Below are positions 33,601 through 40,934 of a stretch of DNA of 40,934 bases, one piece after another (position 1 is the stretch's first letter; each line of letters starts with the position of its first letter). The stretch lies in assembly GCA_026260175.1 (NCBI GenBank), contig JAKCWW010001810.1, positions 2,769 through 43,702 on the forward strand, in the 5' to 3' direction. A program made the position numbers and the translations under genes. The DNA is from Reticulitermes lucifugus. Its lineage: Eukaryota; Arthropoda; Insecta; Blattodea; Rhinotermitidae. A model generated the notes under the pieces. That model was given only the letters and a program-made list of their open reading frames with translations, did no database searches and was not told where the DNA came from.

Positions 33601-34216
33601 TACATAATTCAGCTTAAGGGCGATCACCAGGCTTTACATAAAAAATACAAAAGTAAGGTAGCTTGGTTATATTTTCGTGTAAAGCCTGACGACGGCCCTT
33701 TTGGGCCGAAACATGTAGCGTGCAGCAAACAAGATACTGTTTTACAACACATTACAGTCGCGTTCGAAGATGTTCTGCTGAGTCAGTATAAATATATAAA
33801 ACACAATGGGACATCATTCATAAAAAGTGGATGTCTAGCCCGAGATGTTGCCTGCTGCATGCACATGTTACACGGACGTTATTCTTGAATTTATGTTATT
33901 AGAAGGCCAATACAGCCTGCATCATCTGCATAATTTGCATAGGCCTTCTTGTTCGGCAGCATCTGAACGCTATTATAGCGACACTTGCTTACCTGATGGT
34001 AGCAGCACCAGTACCTAGGTCAAAGGTGAACTCGAGGTGACCATCACTTATGTATACGGCCATGAAATCGCCGACACCATCTGAGCGGTGTCCATTGTAA
34101 AGGATGACCCCATCTTGAGCACTGGGCTTCAGGGTTAACTGGAGGTCAAGCCAGGAGAGCGCTGACCCCCCGAGACCCGGATACCTCAGGTAGCTTGACC
34201 CATTGAAAGACGGAAC
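21521..34216 (-). CDS. EGFLAM: Pikachurin/EGFLAM-like extracellular matrix protein, C-terminal part (6 exons, 5' partial)
   Basis: Joined exons: 34216-33993, 28609-28381, 26402-26131, 25815-25585, 23407-23304, 21669-21521. They give 402 residues and a TAA. Domains: LamG about 1-174, EGF-like about 178-209 with six cysteines, second LamG about 221-401. Each LamG domain ends with the usual Cys pair (FVGC 148 with 174; MVGC 374 with 401). Key family matches from memory are [53 protein letters not shown] and GKNIKHCG at the end. Their order and spacing follow vertebrate pikachurin rather than agrin or perlecan. In vertebrates pikachurin is a secreted dystroglycan ligand at photoreceptor ribbon synapses; the insect role is unknown to me. 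An NFT glycosylation site lies in the second LamG. The FN3 domains, first EGF and signal peptide are not in view. Confidence 0.88.
22858..23064 (-). repeat. Degraded dispersed repeat (pikachurin-like intron)
   Basis: The minus strand reads [19 protein letters not shown] then [11 protein letters not shown] in one frame. I recall similar translated strings recurring across termite and cockroach gene models as repeat-derived sequence. It lies in the intron 21670-23303. A run of ten G (22464-22473) precedes it. Recognition is from memory only. Confidence 0.35.
23304..23407 (-). CDS. EGFLAM: Pikachurin-like exon, second LamG (short)
   Basis: The acceptor is AATTATTTTCAG and the donor ATAG|GTAATG. 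The 104 bp encode [20 protein letters not shown], then [15 protein letters not shown]. It fits between [10 protein letters not shown] and the final exon in phase and in family order (the vertebrate counterpart has SPGMMRQLN...LYVGG). It is too short to appear as a long open frame. Confidence 0.9.
24288..24345 (+). repeat. SINE head fragment
   Basis: It begins gggagctcagatagcccagt and cagtaaaggga, matching the tRNA-like head of the copies at 8512-8640 and 25190-25342. The B-box is lost. The intron 23408-25584 holds nothing else recognised apart from the copy at 25190. Confidence 0.45.
25190..25342 (-). repeat. tRNA-derived SINE family A-like copy
   Basis: The minus strand reads ggagctagaatagctcagtc, then gtgggctagaggaccagttt, caattcccagcagggatc. 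This is a tRNA-like head with A- and B-box-like segments. It lies 240 bp downstream (in transcript direction) of the exon at 25585-25815. Confidence 0.6.
25585..25815 (-). CDS. EGFLAM: Pikachurin-like exon, second LamG core
   Basis: The acceptor TTCATAAACAG follows a good pyrimidine tract and the donor is CAG|GTATCT. After completing an Arg codon it reads [19 protein letters not shown], then [17 protein letters not shown] and GLWHRVKAI. The nine residues between the Arg and MRFRT match the length of this loop in human pikachurin as I remember it. NFT is a potential N-glycosylation site. Confidence 0.9.
26131..26402 (-). CDS. EGFLAM: Pikachurin-like exon, LamG end, EGF domain, LamG start
   Basis: The acceptor is TTTTCTGCAG. 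It reads [10 protein letters not shown], then VNVNNC closing the first LamG. The EGF-like repeat [14 protein letters not shown]...[14 protein letters not shown] has cysteine order 1-6 intact. The exon then opens the second LamG with [18 protein letters not shown]. It ends ATGCGAAG followed by GCAAGT, a GC donor: the next exon joins in frame only from this position (see findings). Confidence 0.92.
27165..27420 (+). repeat. SINE-like repeat interrupted by assembly gap
   Basis: The left edge reads gcgcggtggcgtagttggtt (tRNA-like A-box) and the right edge ctggacccctcagggcctat, similar to the 3' part of family A. The 149 unknown bases (27218-27366) sit inside the repeat, as is common where assemblers fail to resolve copies. 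Confidence 0.55.
27218..27366. other. Assembly gap (149 N)
   Basis: A run of N in the intron between pikachurin-like exons 26131-26402 and 28381-28609. Any reading frame through it is meaningless. Confidence 0.99.
27514..27620 (+). repeat. Repeat family C copy with adjoining hairpin
   Basis: It carries cttggactgctcgaccttga, agatggagacattac, gtcggtaac and taacatccagcaagacttga. Immediately after, gcaagacttgaa (27603-27614) and ttcaagtcttgc (27640-27651) form a perfect 12-bp inverted repeat. Confidence 0.7.
27897..27985. repeat. Simple repeats (CCCA)n, (GC)n, (GCAC)n
   Basis: cccacccacccacc at about 27898-27915, then a pure GC/CG alternation at about 27953-27970 passing into gcacgcac. A long GC alternation is unusual in this AT-rich window. 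Confidence 0.9.
28381..28609 (-). CDS. EGFLAM: Pikachurin-like exon, first LamG, C-terminal half
   Basis: The acceptor is TCTATGTTGCAG and the donor AAG|GTATGG. After completing an Arg codon it reads [19 protein letters not shown], then [20 protein letters not shown], and ends SFVGCIQK in phase 0. This half carries the closest resemblance to vertebrate pikachurin. It is separated from the previous exon by a 5.4 kb repeat-rich intron. Confidence 0.92.
30040..30381. mobile_element. Tigger/pogo-like non-autonomous DNA transposon (MITE)
   Basis: The ends are inverted: left tacagtcaatcctcgctatt, right gcgaggattgactgta; beyond the first 17 positions the arms diverge but remain GC-rich. The left TA is 30040-30041 and the right TA 30380-30381, as for a TA target duplication. 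The CAGTCAA...TTCGCGG end with internal gtgaataaggaaaacgcgaa strongly resembles Tigger-type termini known in vertebrates. It is 342 bp with no transposase frame. It lies in the 5.4 kb pikachurin-like intron. Confidence 0.75.
30425..30548 (+). repeat. Repeat family C copy with short terminal inverted repeats
   Basis: It starts agattcaagtcg and ends gactcgaatctt, inverted with one mismatch over about 12 bases. Between them are tgaccctgaagatgaaggca, cgaaacgtcggtaac and taacatcccagaag. It lies 43 bp from the Tigger-like element. Confidence 0.7.
30881..31384 (+). other. Unexplained 167-codon open frame in an intron (no gene call)
   Basis: This is the longest plus-strand open frame in the window, ending TTG GTAGG TTGA, with a hydrophobic C-terminus ([17 protein letters not shown]) and basic middle. 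No domain is recognised. It contains a loose internal DNA repeat (acacaaagacaaacactgag near 31160 and acaaaagacaaactctgag near 31292). It lies antisense within the pikachurin-like intron beside TE sequence. It could be a repeat fragment, chance, or an orphan gene. Confidence 0.2.
31780..32040 (+). repeat. Degraded dispersed repeat
   Basis: Plus-strand pieces such as aaccacgagaactcaggact and gcagccgtggcctattttaa are of the kind I recall from translated blattodean repeats (AYFK..., ...TEENHE... motifs). No continuous frame is present. Confidence 0.3.
32105..32365 (+). repeat. tRNA-Leu/Ser-like SINE family B copy
   Basis: The head contains a perfect B-box ggttcgaatcc at about 32163. It is followed by tcgtctcttgtttctgttgt, tagcggcctctgcgatcagc, gtgtgatctagaaacctcaa and gctgttgcgccaaag. 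It is the same order as 12983-13250, in opposite orientation. Confidence 0.75.
32855..33118 (-). pseudogene. LINE (jockey/CR1-type) ORF2 C-terminal fragment
   Basis: The minus frame reads [37 protein letters not shown] and [11 protein letters not shown]. This resembles the conserved C-terminal region after the reverse transcriptase of insect non-LTR elements (ENRVLR..., LYSSPNIVRVIK, RWAGHVARMG). It is truncated at both ends. It lies in the pikachurin-like intron, in the same orientation as that gene. Confidence 0.6.
33993..34216 (-). CDS. EGFLAM: Pikachurin-like exon, first LamG, N-terminal half
   Basis: The acceptor is TGATTGTTACAG and the donor CAG|GTAAGC. It starts in phase 0 and leaves [17 protein letters not shown] opens the LamG beta-sandwich, with DGVILYNG and [15 protein letters not shown] as core strands, ending LGTGAATI. 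The upstream exon (expected to carry an EGF domain) was not identified between 34217 and 40934. Confidence 0.88.
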
Positions 34217-34388
34217 CTGTAACAATCACAAAGTACTTAGGTAGGAAGTTAAGATTATTCAACGACACTCAGTAATTACTACAAACATTAGTCGATATGA
34301 TTAGCGGTGTACAGGCCTAAATGCTTTCAGCCCTTAAGAACTAGTTTTATCATTAACTACACTCACCCTGCTGCGAGATTTTCCGCAC

Positions 34389-34583
34389 CCGTCCAGACCG
34401 GCCCTGAGGTCCACCCAGCCTCCTGTACAATGGTACAGGCTCTCTTTCCTGGGGGTAAAGCGGCCACGGCATGGCGTTAACAACCTACCCCCATCTAGCG
34501 CCGAGGTAAAAGAAAGAGTAGAACTATACCTCTACTCCCCCTCTGCGCCTTCATTGCAGGTTATAGGACGAAATTTATACCTT
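34389..34583 (+). repeat. SINE family A copy, 5'-truncated
   Basis: It matches 15740-15940: gtccagaccggccctgaggt, ctgggggtaaagcggcca, acccccatctagcgcc and tactccccctctgcgccttc. The tRNA-like head is missing. It is followed by (TA)n at 34603-34620. Confidence 0.75.
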
Positions 34584-34725
34584 ACTGTGTTAATTTTCGG
34601 GATTATATATATATATATATTTGGTAGAAATCTGAGAATGACAATATTAAAATACAAAGAGGTTTCAAAAGAGGCCATGTTGGTAACGTCTCACATCATA
34701 AATGCTGTGAGCATAAAAAGATGGG

Positions 34726-35040
34726 TTTCAGATAGGGGTGCACAAATCCTGGGCGCCAGCTCGCCGTGGCTACTAAGACTTGTCCGGTGACGCCTCATAT
34801 TTGTGGGTCCTCAGTATGGAACTTGCTTCATGTCAGCCTTCTGGCACCAAGAGGCGCCTTCTACATCTCTGGAAAATTTGTGCACCTCTGGTTTAAGACG
34901 ATATATCTCGCTGATACCTACGATGGGTCTGAACATTTCTGGCAGATAAGAAAGAGAAGGTCATCTGACATTCGTCTTGTCAATCCTTTAAATGTGGGAG
35001 TCGCTAACCTTAGAATGTTCTCCAGCAGGCGGATAACATA
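34726..35040 (+). repeat. Probable dispersed repeat fragment
   Basis: Translated pieces such as GSSVWNLLHVSLLAPR and FYISGKFVHLW are of a kind I remember from repeat-derived blattodean protein predictions. Frames shift along the stretch, so it is not a gene. Confidence 0.35.
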
Positions 35041-35647
35041 AAAAGAGAAATGGCTGCCCACAAAGTCGATGTGTCACACGTAATTATCTACTAGTTTAAC
35101 ATAATTCCAAACACGATCCTGATTTAAGGGGCACTACACGAACTTGTTCAACTTTCTGGCAGCATAAACGAAATATCACAATCTGTTTCTACATGATTCG
35201 TCTTAATCTTATACTGTCATATCTGTTCGGTCATCCAAGTGACCGCTTACCTAGGGTTTCATAACAAAACGTTATTTATGTACGTATTATTTGCTCATCA
35301 ATGCCACAATTTCAGCTGGTCGTAATCTCGTATCAGTTCCAGGTGACCTGAATAAATCATGAACGCCTTTCGTTTTGTGATAACGTAAATTGTAAATTTA
35401 GATCACCTGCATTGCTTACAAATATCTACGAGGGTAATTTATAGAATCACTCTTTAAAATGGGGGAACTAATAAATGAGGTAGTAGTATGAGGTGAGAGG
35501 GAAATGAGTGCAGGGTAAATTTCCTAAACGTAAAAATGTTATGTCTAAAAACATAAGGATTTTTAAATTAGATTTTCAGCTAATGGCAAATAGTTATGAG
35601 GATGAAGAAATAAGCTATGAACGGAACTGTGATCCCTTTTTGTGGCT

Positions 35648-35678
<31 letters not shown>

Positions 35679-37150
35679 CGAATCAATAATTATTAAATAC
35701 ATTTGTTTCATTTATATGCGCAATTTTCTCTAGTATAGATTATGATTACAATAATGGATAACCTCTTACGTTTCGCACCGTAGCCATATCTACAACTGTT
35801 AACACACGACAAACCATAAAGCAATGGATTCCGCGCAGAAATCATAAGTCTGCTCTCCTATTGCACTGGATTCCAGTCTTACATCCTTGTGCTTTGATGT
35901 CGTAGGCCTACTTGGATGATGAACATTTATACACGTAAACACACAATCCCATAATGCACTTGTGCGCATATGGTCGCGTCATCAAATCACAGTAGGATTA
36001 GAATTTTTATTGTTTACAATTGTAAACGTGTTACATATATTATTATTATTATTATTATTATTATTTCTTTTCCTTACATTTGAGAGGACCTGATTACATA
36101 CAGACACTGTCTGCGGTACAGACGTCCAAACTTAACACCGTGGTCATGCTTGTAATCTGTATGACACATTTCTTTCTATGTTAAAATGTACAAACATGAA
36201 GACATCGTGAGATTTTGATGTTATATCGCTCAGTTTTATAATATTTAGTTCACAATTCCTGGTAGCATTACAATCTGTAGCCGATATCGAAGCGTTTGCA
36301 GGAATGTTGAAGTCATAGATATTTCTCGTAACGGCCCATCTTTACCTGAGGTGCAAGAAACCATGAAGGGTGAATGGAGCAGTATTTATAAACCATCTCA
36401 GGTTATATAAGGCCTTACAAGCCCAACCGCCTTTCTTGGAAAACTTCATGGTGTGCGTTTCATTTATTAAGTAGACGAAATTTAAGGCTCTCTTGAAAAT
36501 GTCATTTCATTTTATCTCATATGCCAGATTCATCTCACTTCATACAATAATCAGTTTAATGGTTTGTTCATGTTCTGTCTTCTGACGGGTCCAGAGGTCT
36601 CTAGCTGCCAAGTTCTGTCGTAAAATGCGATATTTCGTGAGAATCTGTCGCATTGTACCGTGTCGAATAGTGTGACAAGCGTCTCTGCAAATCGATATGA
36701 GTACCCTCAGGTCACAGGCACCAAATCTGCAAGACGAAGGAACACACGGAACATTGCGAGGGCCAGCAGTTACAGTTGGTTTGACGACACGCTCTGTTGT
36801 TGTCGGTTGTGGGGCGCTGATCCTTTAAATCGGCAGGAGTAAGAATCTGACTAATCACCTCAATCCAACACAGAGGTGAAGAATGTGTGGAGCTTTGCCT
36901 ACACGCTTCATATCGTAGTGTATAAACACAAGAACAAATTTTATGTGCTGATGTTTTGGATATATAAAATCTCGGGGTCGGCTGATATCACTTTGGCTTC
37001 ATGTGTGGGAGTCCCCGTGTCGAATATCAGAGCAGCGAAGAACTATCATGACGAACGTTGTCTTGGTCTTCCTCACAACCGTCAGATAGATCTCGGGATC
37101 GTACCTTAAAATAGGCGCTTCCTCCTACATCCTTTCTAAATTATCATGCA
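35041..37150. other. Non-coding stretch upstream of the first pikachurin-like exon in view
   Basis: No EGF- or FN3-encoding exon is recognised on the minus strand. It holds a (CAA)n at 35649-35679 and a (TTA)n at 36040-36066. Several modest open stretches show no domain. Confidence 0.4.
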
Positions 37151-37179
37151 CAGTCATCTATGTAGCTACTTCCTTACAT

Positions 37180-37340
37180 TGGTAACCCTCACCGCGGAGG
37201 CCCGGGTTCGATCACAGCACAGTCTACGTGAGATTCTTCGGAAAGAAAAGGACTGCGACAGGTTTTCCTCCGAGCACTGCGGTGTTCCCTTGTCAAATAT
37301 CATTCCACCCATGATCCATATTCATTCGCATGTCACCCGA
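37180..37340 (+). repeat. Probable SINE-like repeat
   Basis: The B-box-like cccgggttcgatcacagcac is followed by gacaggttttcctccgagca, ctgcggtgttccc, atcattccacccatgatcca. The order is typical of insect tRNA-headed repeats as I recall them. It is a single copy in the window. Confidence 0.4.
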
Positions 37341-37469
37341 GGCGGGTTTAATAGGCTCACCAGTGGCAACAGTACCAAGGCCACAGTTTTACCCTTCCCA
37401 AACAATGACAGAAAGAGCAATGCACAGGTAGTCTATAATTTTTTGTTAGTTTGAACTCTTCTACCTACT

Positions 37470-37697
37470 CATTGTAGGCGTAGAGGGTTATTGTTGCACC
37501 TCATGACACTCACTGACGCATACACACTGGGTAAGACTCCCCTGGACGAGAGATCGGCCCGTTGTACAGGCCTCTACCTGCACAACACACAACATTCACA
37601 ATAGACAGATATCCATGTCCCCGAAGGGATTCGAACCCGCAACCCCAGCAAGCAAGCTGCCGCAGACCTACGCCTTAGACCGCGCGGCCACTGGGAT
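37470..37697 (-). repeat. tRNA-Leu/Ser-like SINE family B copy (best-preserved head)
   Basis: The minus strand begins atcccagtggccgcgcggtc, then taaggcgtaggtctgcggca and B-box gcgggttcgaatccc. The gtggccgcgcggtctaaggc part is close to the D-arm side of a tRNA-Leu/Ser. Body blocks agree with the other two family B copies. Confidence 0.75.
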
Positions 37698-37749
37698 TTA
37701 GTCTCTAATAGAGTACACCCATAAATTAAAATAATACACGCTCCCGTCA

Positions 37750-37901
37750 GGTGTATCCATTAAAATGCTATATGCATTAGCCGTCGCTCCCGTGCGTGCT
37801 ATATGCTTTGCCCATATCTCATTCACTTTAATCACCCTCACAATATTTAGCGAAGATAAATTATTATGAAAATCGTCAATATGTAGTTTTCTCCGTCCCA
37901 C
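37750..37901 (-). pseudogene. LINE ORF2 C-terminal fragment, second copy
   Basis: GRRKLHIDDFHNNLSSLNIV then RVIKVNEIWAKHIARTG parallels the fragment at 32855-33118 ([27 protein letters not shown]). It is a more decayed copy in the same orientation. It abuts the SINE B copy at 37470-37697. Confidence 0.55.
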
Positions 37902-37999
37902 TTTTGCTTTTTTATGCTTGGATCACATCTGCTGGAATTTGTTGAGTAACTGACAGTTTTTCAATAGTCATTTCAACCTCGACAAAATTAGACTCTGAC

Positions 38000-39440
38000 A
38001 TTAACTCAGAGAATTTATTTCAGTTAGCCTAACAACATGTACCGAATATAGCCTACATCCAGTAGAAACTGACACGATTTATTTTCACCATTTAAAATAC
38101 TGGAGCTATCTGCAAGTAGATCAATATTCTAATTCTATACCAAGTTAGTTATAGGTTGGTAGCCAAGCAACTTTACTTGTTCGTCCGAAGTTTGCAGTTC
38201 GTTGCACACTGCAATCACGATAGTTACTTCGTCCTCATTCCAAGACTGTAACGGGGCCACGATAAGTTGCACTGTTCTGGCGTATTAATCGACAGTTTTA
38301 TATTGTCTGCCGCAGGAAGGTGGATTTCATAGAGATTCTTTGCTATCGTCTAGATTAATAGCTAGTAACAAATAAAATCTATGCAGGGTACGTTACTGGA
38401 AATGATCGAATGCACATTTGAGGCCCAGATAGAGCAGCCTTCAAGTTTTCCAACTCAACTTCACTTCGGGGGGCTTCAAACGAAACTTTGTACTCGTTTA
38501 ACAGGAGTGCACGTATTTCAGATTAAATCACAAGGAAGCTACTTCCTTTTGTAGTGCTCGTCTCTACCGCAGGCAATTTTAAAAGAACTTCCAGCTGATA
38601 AATTCTACGCGAATGTTTCGTGCAAAGCAATAAGAATGACTTAAAGTTTGGCCAGCAGATACAGTAGAGTGATACAGTATTCTGCGCACATGGGGAAGAC
38701 TTCGCCTTCTGTACTGCGTAGATTTACGAAATGGCGAGTTCTTTGAGGGCCAGCATAACATTTCAGGTGGACAAGTGACATTCAAAATTAAATAAATAAA
38801 TAAATCATGAGGTATGAGGAAATGAAATGCAAAAAAGTTAAAAGACACATTAAAAATGAGAGACAAAAAGAACCAAAATTAAACTCTCTACAGATTTTAT
38901 CTCCATATGCTAAATTTAATCGATATATATTTAACAATTTGGGAAACTGAAACAAGCAGACAGATGAACAAGTATGATATAAACATTATACACAGGAAAG
39001 GCCCGATGTCGGATGATGGTGACAATGTCGACACTGATAATTACTTTGACATTTCCAAGGCTTTAGGACGAGGATAAAGGAATATGGACAGAAAGTTTGA
39101 CGTTGTAATCCACAAATATTTAACGGACTTTGCTAAATACACAACTACCATACACACATAGAGTATAACACATCACCCACTGCCACGCAGACAAATGCCC
39201 AGAGTTGGAATGTTATGGAGACTATCCAACGACAAGCCGATATTGTGAATGTCAGAAGAAGTGCTACCGTGTACAGTTTGAAATCGGAAACTCCCTGCAA
39301 CCTGTTTATGGAAAAGAAGAGCTGTCACTGGTCCCTGTCCCAAGCCTGATGAATCCACTTCACGCAACTCTTCCCTGTTCCTGTAAGATTCCGTTTTAGG
39401 CGCCTTCGCAAACAGTTGTAAAAAGCGACAACTAGCCTCT
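38000..39440. other. Non-coding stretch, nothing recognised
   Basis: Short open stretches on both strands show no domain; no exon or clear repeat seen. Confidence 0.4.
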
Positions 39441-39469
39441 TAATGCAGGTCTGTCCGCTTGTAACAGCG

Positions 39470-39610
39470 CGAATCTCATCGGACCATTTTTGTGACAATC
39501 GGTCCCATCTTCATGGGTCAAGAGTCCGAGTACTCTTGACCCGTCCCGAAACGTCGGTAAACAATTACCACACGACGCCGCGTAATATCCCAGAAGAGCG
39601 CAGATCTCAT
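39470..39610 (+). repeat. Repeat family C copy with internal inversion (hairpin)
   Basis: It contains tcggtcccatcttcatgggt in inverted sense followed by gacccgtcccgaaacgtcgg in direct sense. The junction is a perfect hairpin: gggtcaagagt (39515-39525), loop, actcttgaccc (39532-39542). It continues with atatcccagaagagcgcag as in the copy at 7024-7128. Confidence 0.7.
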
Positions 39611-40327
39611 CAACATAACGGCGGAAGCCTGAAATCAAAGAACTACTTTGTAAGATATGGGGTTCTCTCTGCGGTGAGTAACACGCATCTTTTGGGGAAG
39701 TTTATTTTCATTTTGTAGCTTATTTAACGATGCTGTCAGTAGCTCATACTACATGACACCGTTGTGACGCCATGCGGTGTGATCTGCAGGTGTCAATGTA
39801 TCTGAGAGACCTGCTGCCTTTATACATGCTGAAGGTGCAAGCAGCAAGTTCATACGTAACGTTAGTATGAACGTATCTGCGAAACTACACGGCACAGCAT
39901 GCCAGAAGATTTCATGTTAATCGGTATTTGGTGAAGAATACAAATTATCACGCTCCACATCACAACACCTTCAATAATTCCCCGTCACATTTTTTTTTAC
40001 TATTATGGAAAATATAAAATTCACTGTCACGTAATCTTCCCTTTTTAAGTCCAGATATTCTTCTCAACTTCTACTTTAAAAATTCCGTAGTTTATATTCT
40101 TCCCTTGAGGTGACAGAACAAGTTCCACACCCACAGAAAATTTAATATATAATTATAATATATATTATAAGTTTTATCTTTTTAGATAGCAGAAGGGCAC
40201 GTACAACATTCTGAATCGACGGGATAAATGACTAACTTCATAGCAAAGGGCCCTTTTTTAAAATGTCTATATTTGCCCAGCAGATTAAGAAATGGAATCC
40301 GAAGGTTTGTTACTATGTTTAAAAGAG

Positions 40328-40520
40328 CCGGTCACTGGAACCTATTGTAAGCCAGTTGAATCCAGTCCACACCTCCATAACCTACTTCCATTTTCCCGAG
40401 ATCCATTTTAAAACTAGGCCTACTTGTATGATCCCATCTACATCTCATCTGCCAAGCGGTCTATACCAATGACATTTTTCCAGCTAATTTGATGAACATG
40501 CTTCTTGGTTTCATCACCCT
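40328..40520 (+). repeat. Degraded retroelement-associated fragment
   Basis: The plus strand gives LNPVHTSITYFHFPEIHF and, after stops, FHHPNNV. It resembles an insect repeat tail (NPVHT...PKIH...) that I recall from many arthropod genomes. There is no intact frame. Confidence 0.35.
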
Positions 40521-40683
40521 AATAACGTTTGTACCTCATTAATTTTATACATTTCCTTTCACCTATTCTCTGTGTCTAAATACGAAGCATCTTCAATAAG
40601 TACTAATGTTCTCTAAGTCATACAAATTAAGTGAGACGAAATTACAACGTTAGAAGTAGCTCATTTATTCCTACGAAATGTCA

Positions 40684-40934
40684 TTACTTTTCAACATGAT
40701 CCAGGAGCATATTGACGCATGTGTTCCACCTTGGCAAGTGTTTCAAAATCCCGTCACAGTATAAATCGTGCTCTTGAATTTTCAACCACTTACGAACAAC
40801 TATTTCCACTTCCAACTCTTTCTTCACCTTTTCCAAAATAAGTTCCTCCATTCGTGCTGCCTTCACATCCGTCCTTGACGTGCTGGGCCGACAGATGTTC
40901 ACTAGCTTATAGTCTACCGTCCTTGACGTGCTGG
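40684..40934 (-). pseudogene. Mariner-like transposase, internally deleted, running off the window
   Basis: The minus frame has an N-terminal-like part (RPSTSRTDVKAARMEELILE) joined directly to a C-terminal-like part (EVEIVVRKWLKIQEHDLYC, DGILKHLPRWNTCVNML, DHVEK and stop). The catalytic middle with its Asp triad is absent, so it cannot be active. The terminal RW-x-KC...Y/HVEK pattern is characteristic of mariner-type transposases. A direct repeat ccgtccttgacgtgctgg occurs at 40869-40886 and 40917-40934. Confidence 0.6.

Noticed and set aside
33586..33888. 100-codon plus-strand frame with [19 protein letters not shown]
   Set aside because: It resembles a repeat-derived string rather than a gene, has no domain, and lies antisense in an intron.
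37625..37697. Possible tRNA-Leu gene on the minus strand
   Set aside because: The head is tRNA-like, but it is followed by the same family B body and lacks a closing acceptor stem.
1..40934. CRISPR array, operon, bacterial insertion sequence, riboswitch or viral island
   Set aside because: No regularly spaced repeats, polycistronic genes, riboswitch folds or viral structural genes are visible; the window is ordinary eukaryotic chromosome.

Overview
This is eukaryotic nuclear DNA: split genes with GT-AG introns, no operons, and many dispersed repeats. The repeats (tRNA-derived SINEs, LINE tails, piggyBac, mariner and Tigger/pogo remnants) and the divergence of the two genes point to an insect. 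I recall the repeat types as typical of Blattodea (termite or cockroach), but no search was run, so the order-level assignment is an inference. One assembly gap (27218-27366) is present. Two protein-coding genes can be reconstructed, both on the minus strand, one behind the other. The remaining sequence is introns, intergenic DNA and repeats. || Gene 1 (about 1893-13614, minus) is a Cep89 orthologue, a coiled-coil protein of the mother-centriole distal appendages. Nine exons with mutually consistent phases give about 667 residues. The final coding exon was not found and probably lies beyond position 1. The start is either an ATG at 13614 or a small upstream exon near 14683-14749, next to CpG-rich, promoter-like sequence. 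|| Gene 2 (21521-34216, minus) is the 3' part of a pikachurin/EGFLAM-like extracellular matrix gene: LamG, EGF, LamG, stop. Six exons were joined by splice sites and phase. Two of them (23304-23407 and 21521-21669) are too short to stand out as open frames and were found by extending the protein family pattern. One intron appears to use a GC-AG donor. The 5' part (FN3 domains and first EGF in relatives) was not found up to position 40934. || Layout: 1-1892 holds a SINE tail and a piggyBac C-terminal relic. 1893-14750 is Cep89, with SINEs, a repeat pair and a small inverted-repeat element in or beside its introns. 14750-21520 is intergenic and includes a SINE with a clear target-site duplication. 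21521-34216 is the pikachurin-like gene; its 5.4 kb intron (28610-33992) contains a Tigger-like MITE, SINEs, an unexplained 167-codon frame and a LINE tail. 34217-40934 is repeat-rich and ends in an internally deleted mariner-like transposase. || The two genes show no functional link beyond adjacency. I did not find a novel biological system. The most useful results are the gene reconstructions, the GC-AG intron and several repeat families whose structure can be read directly.
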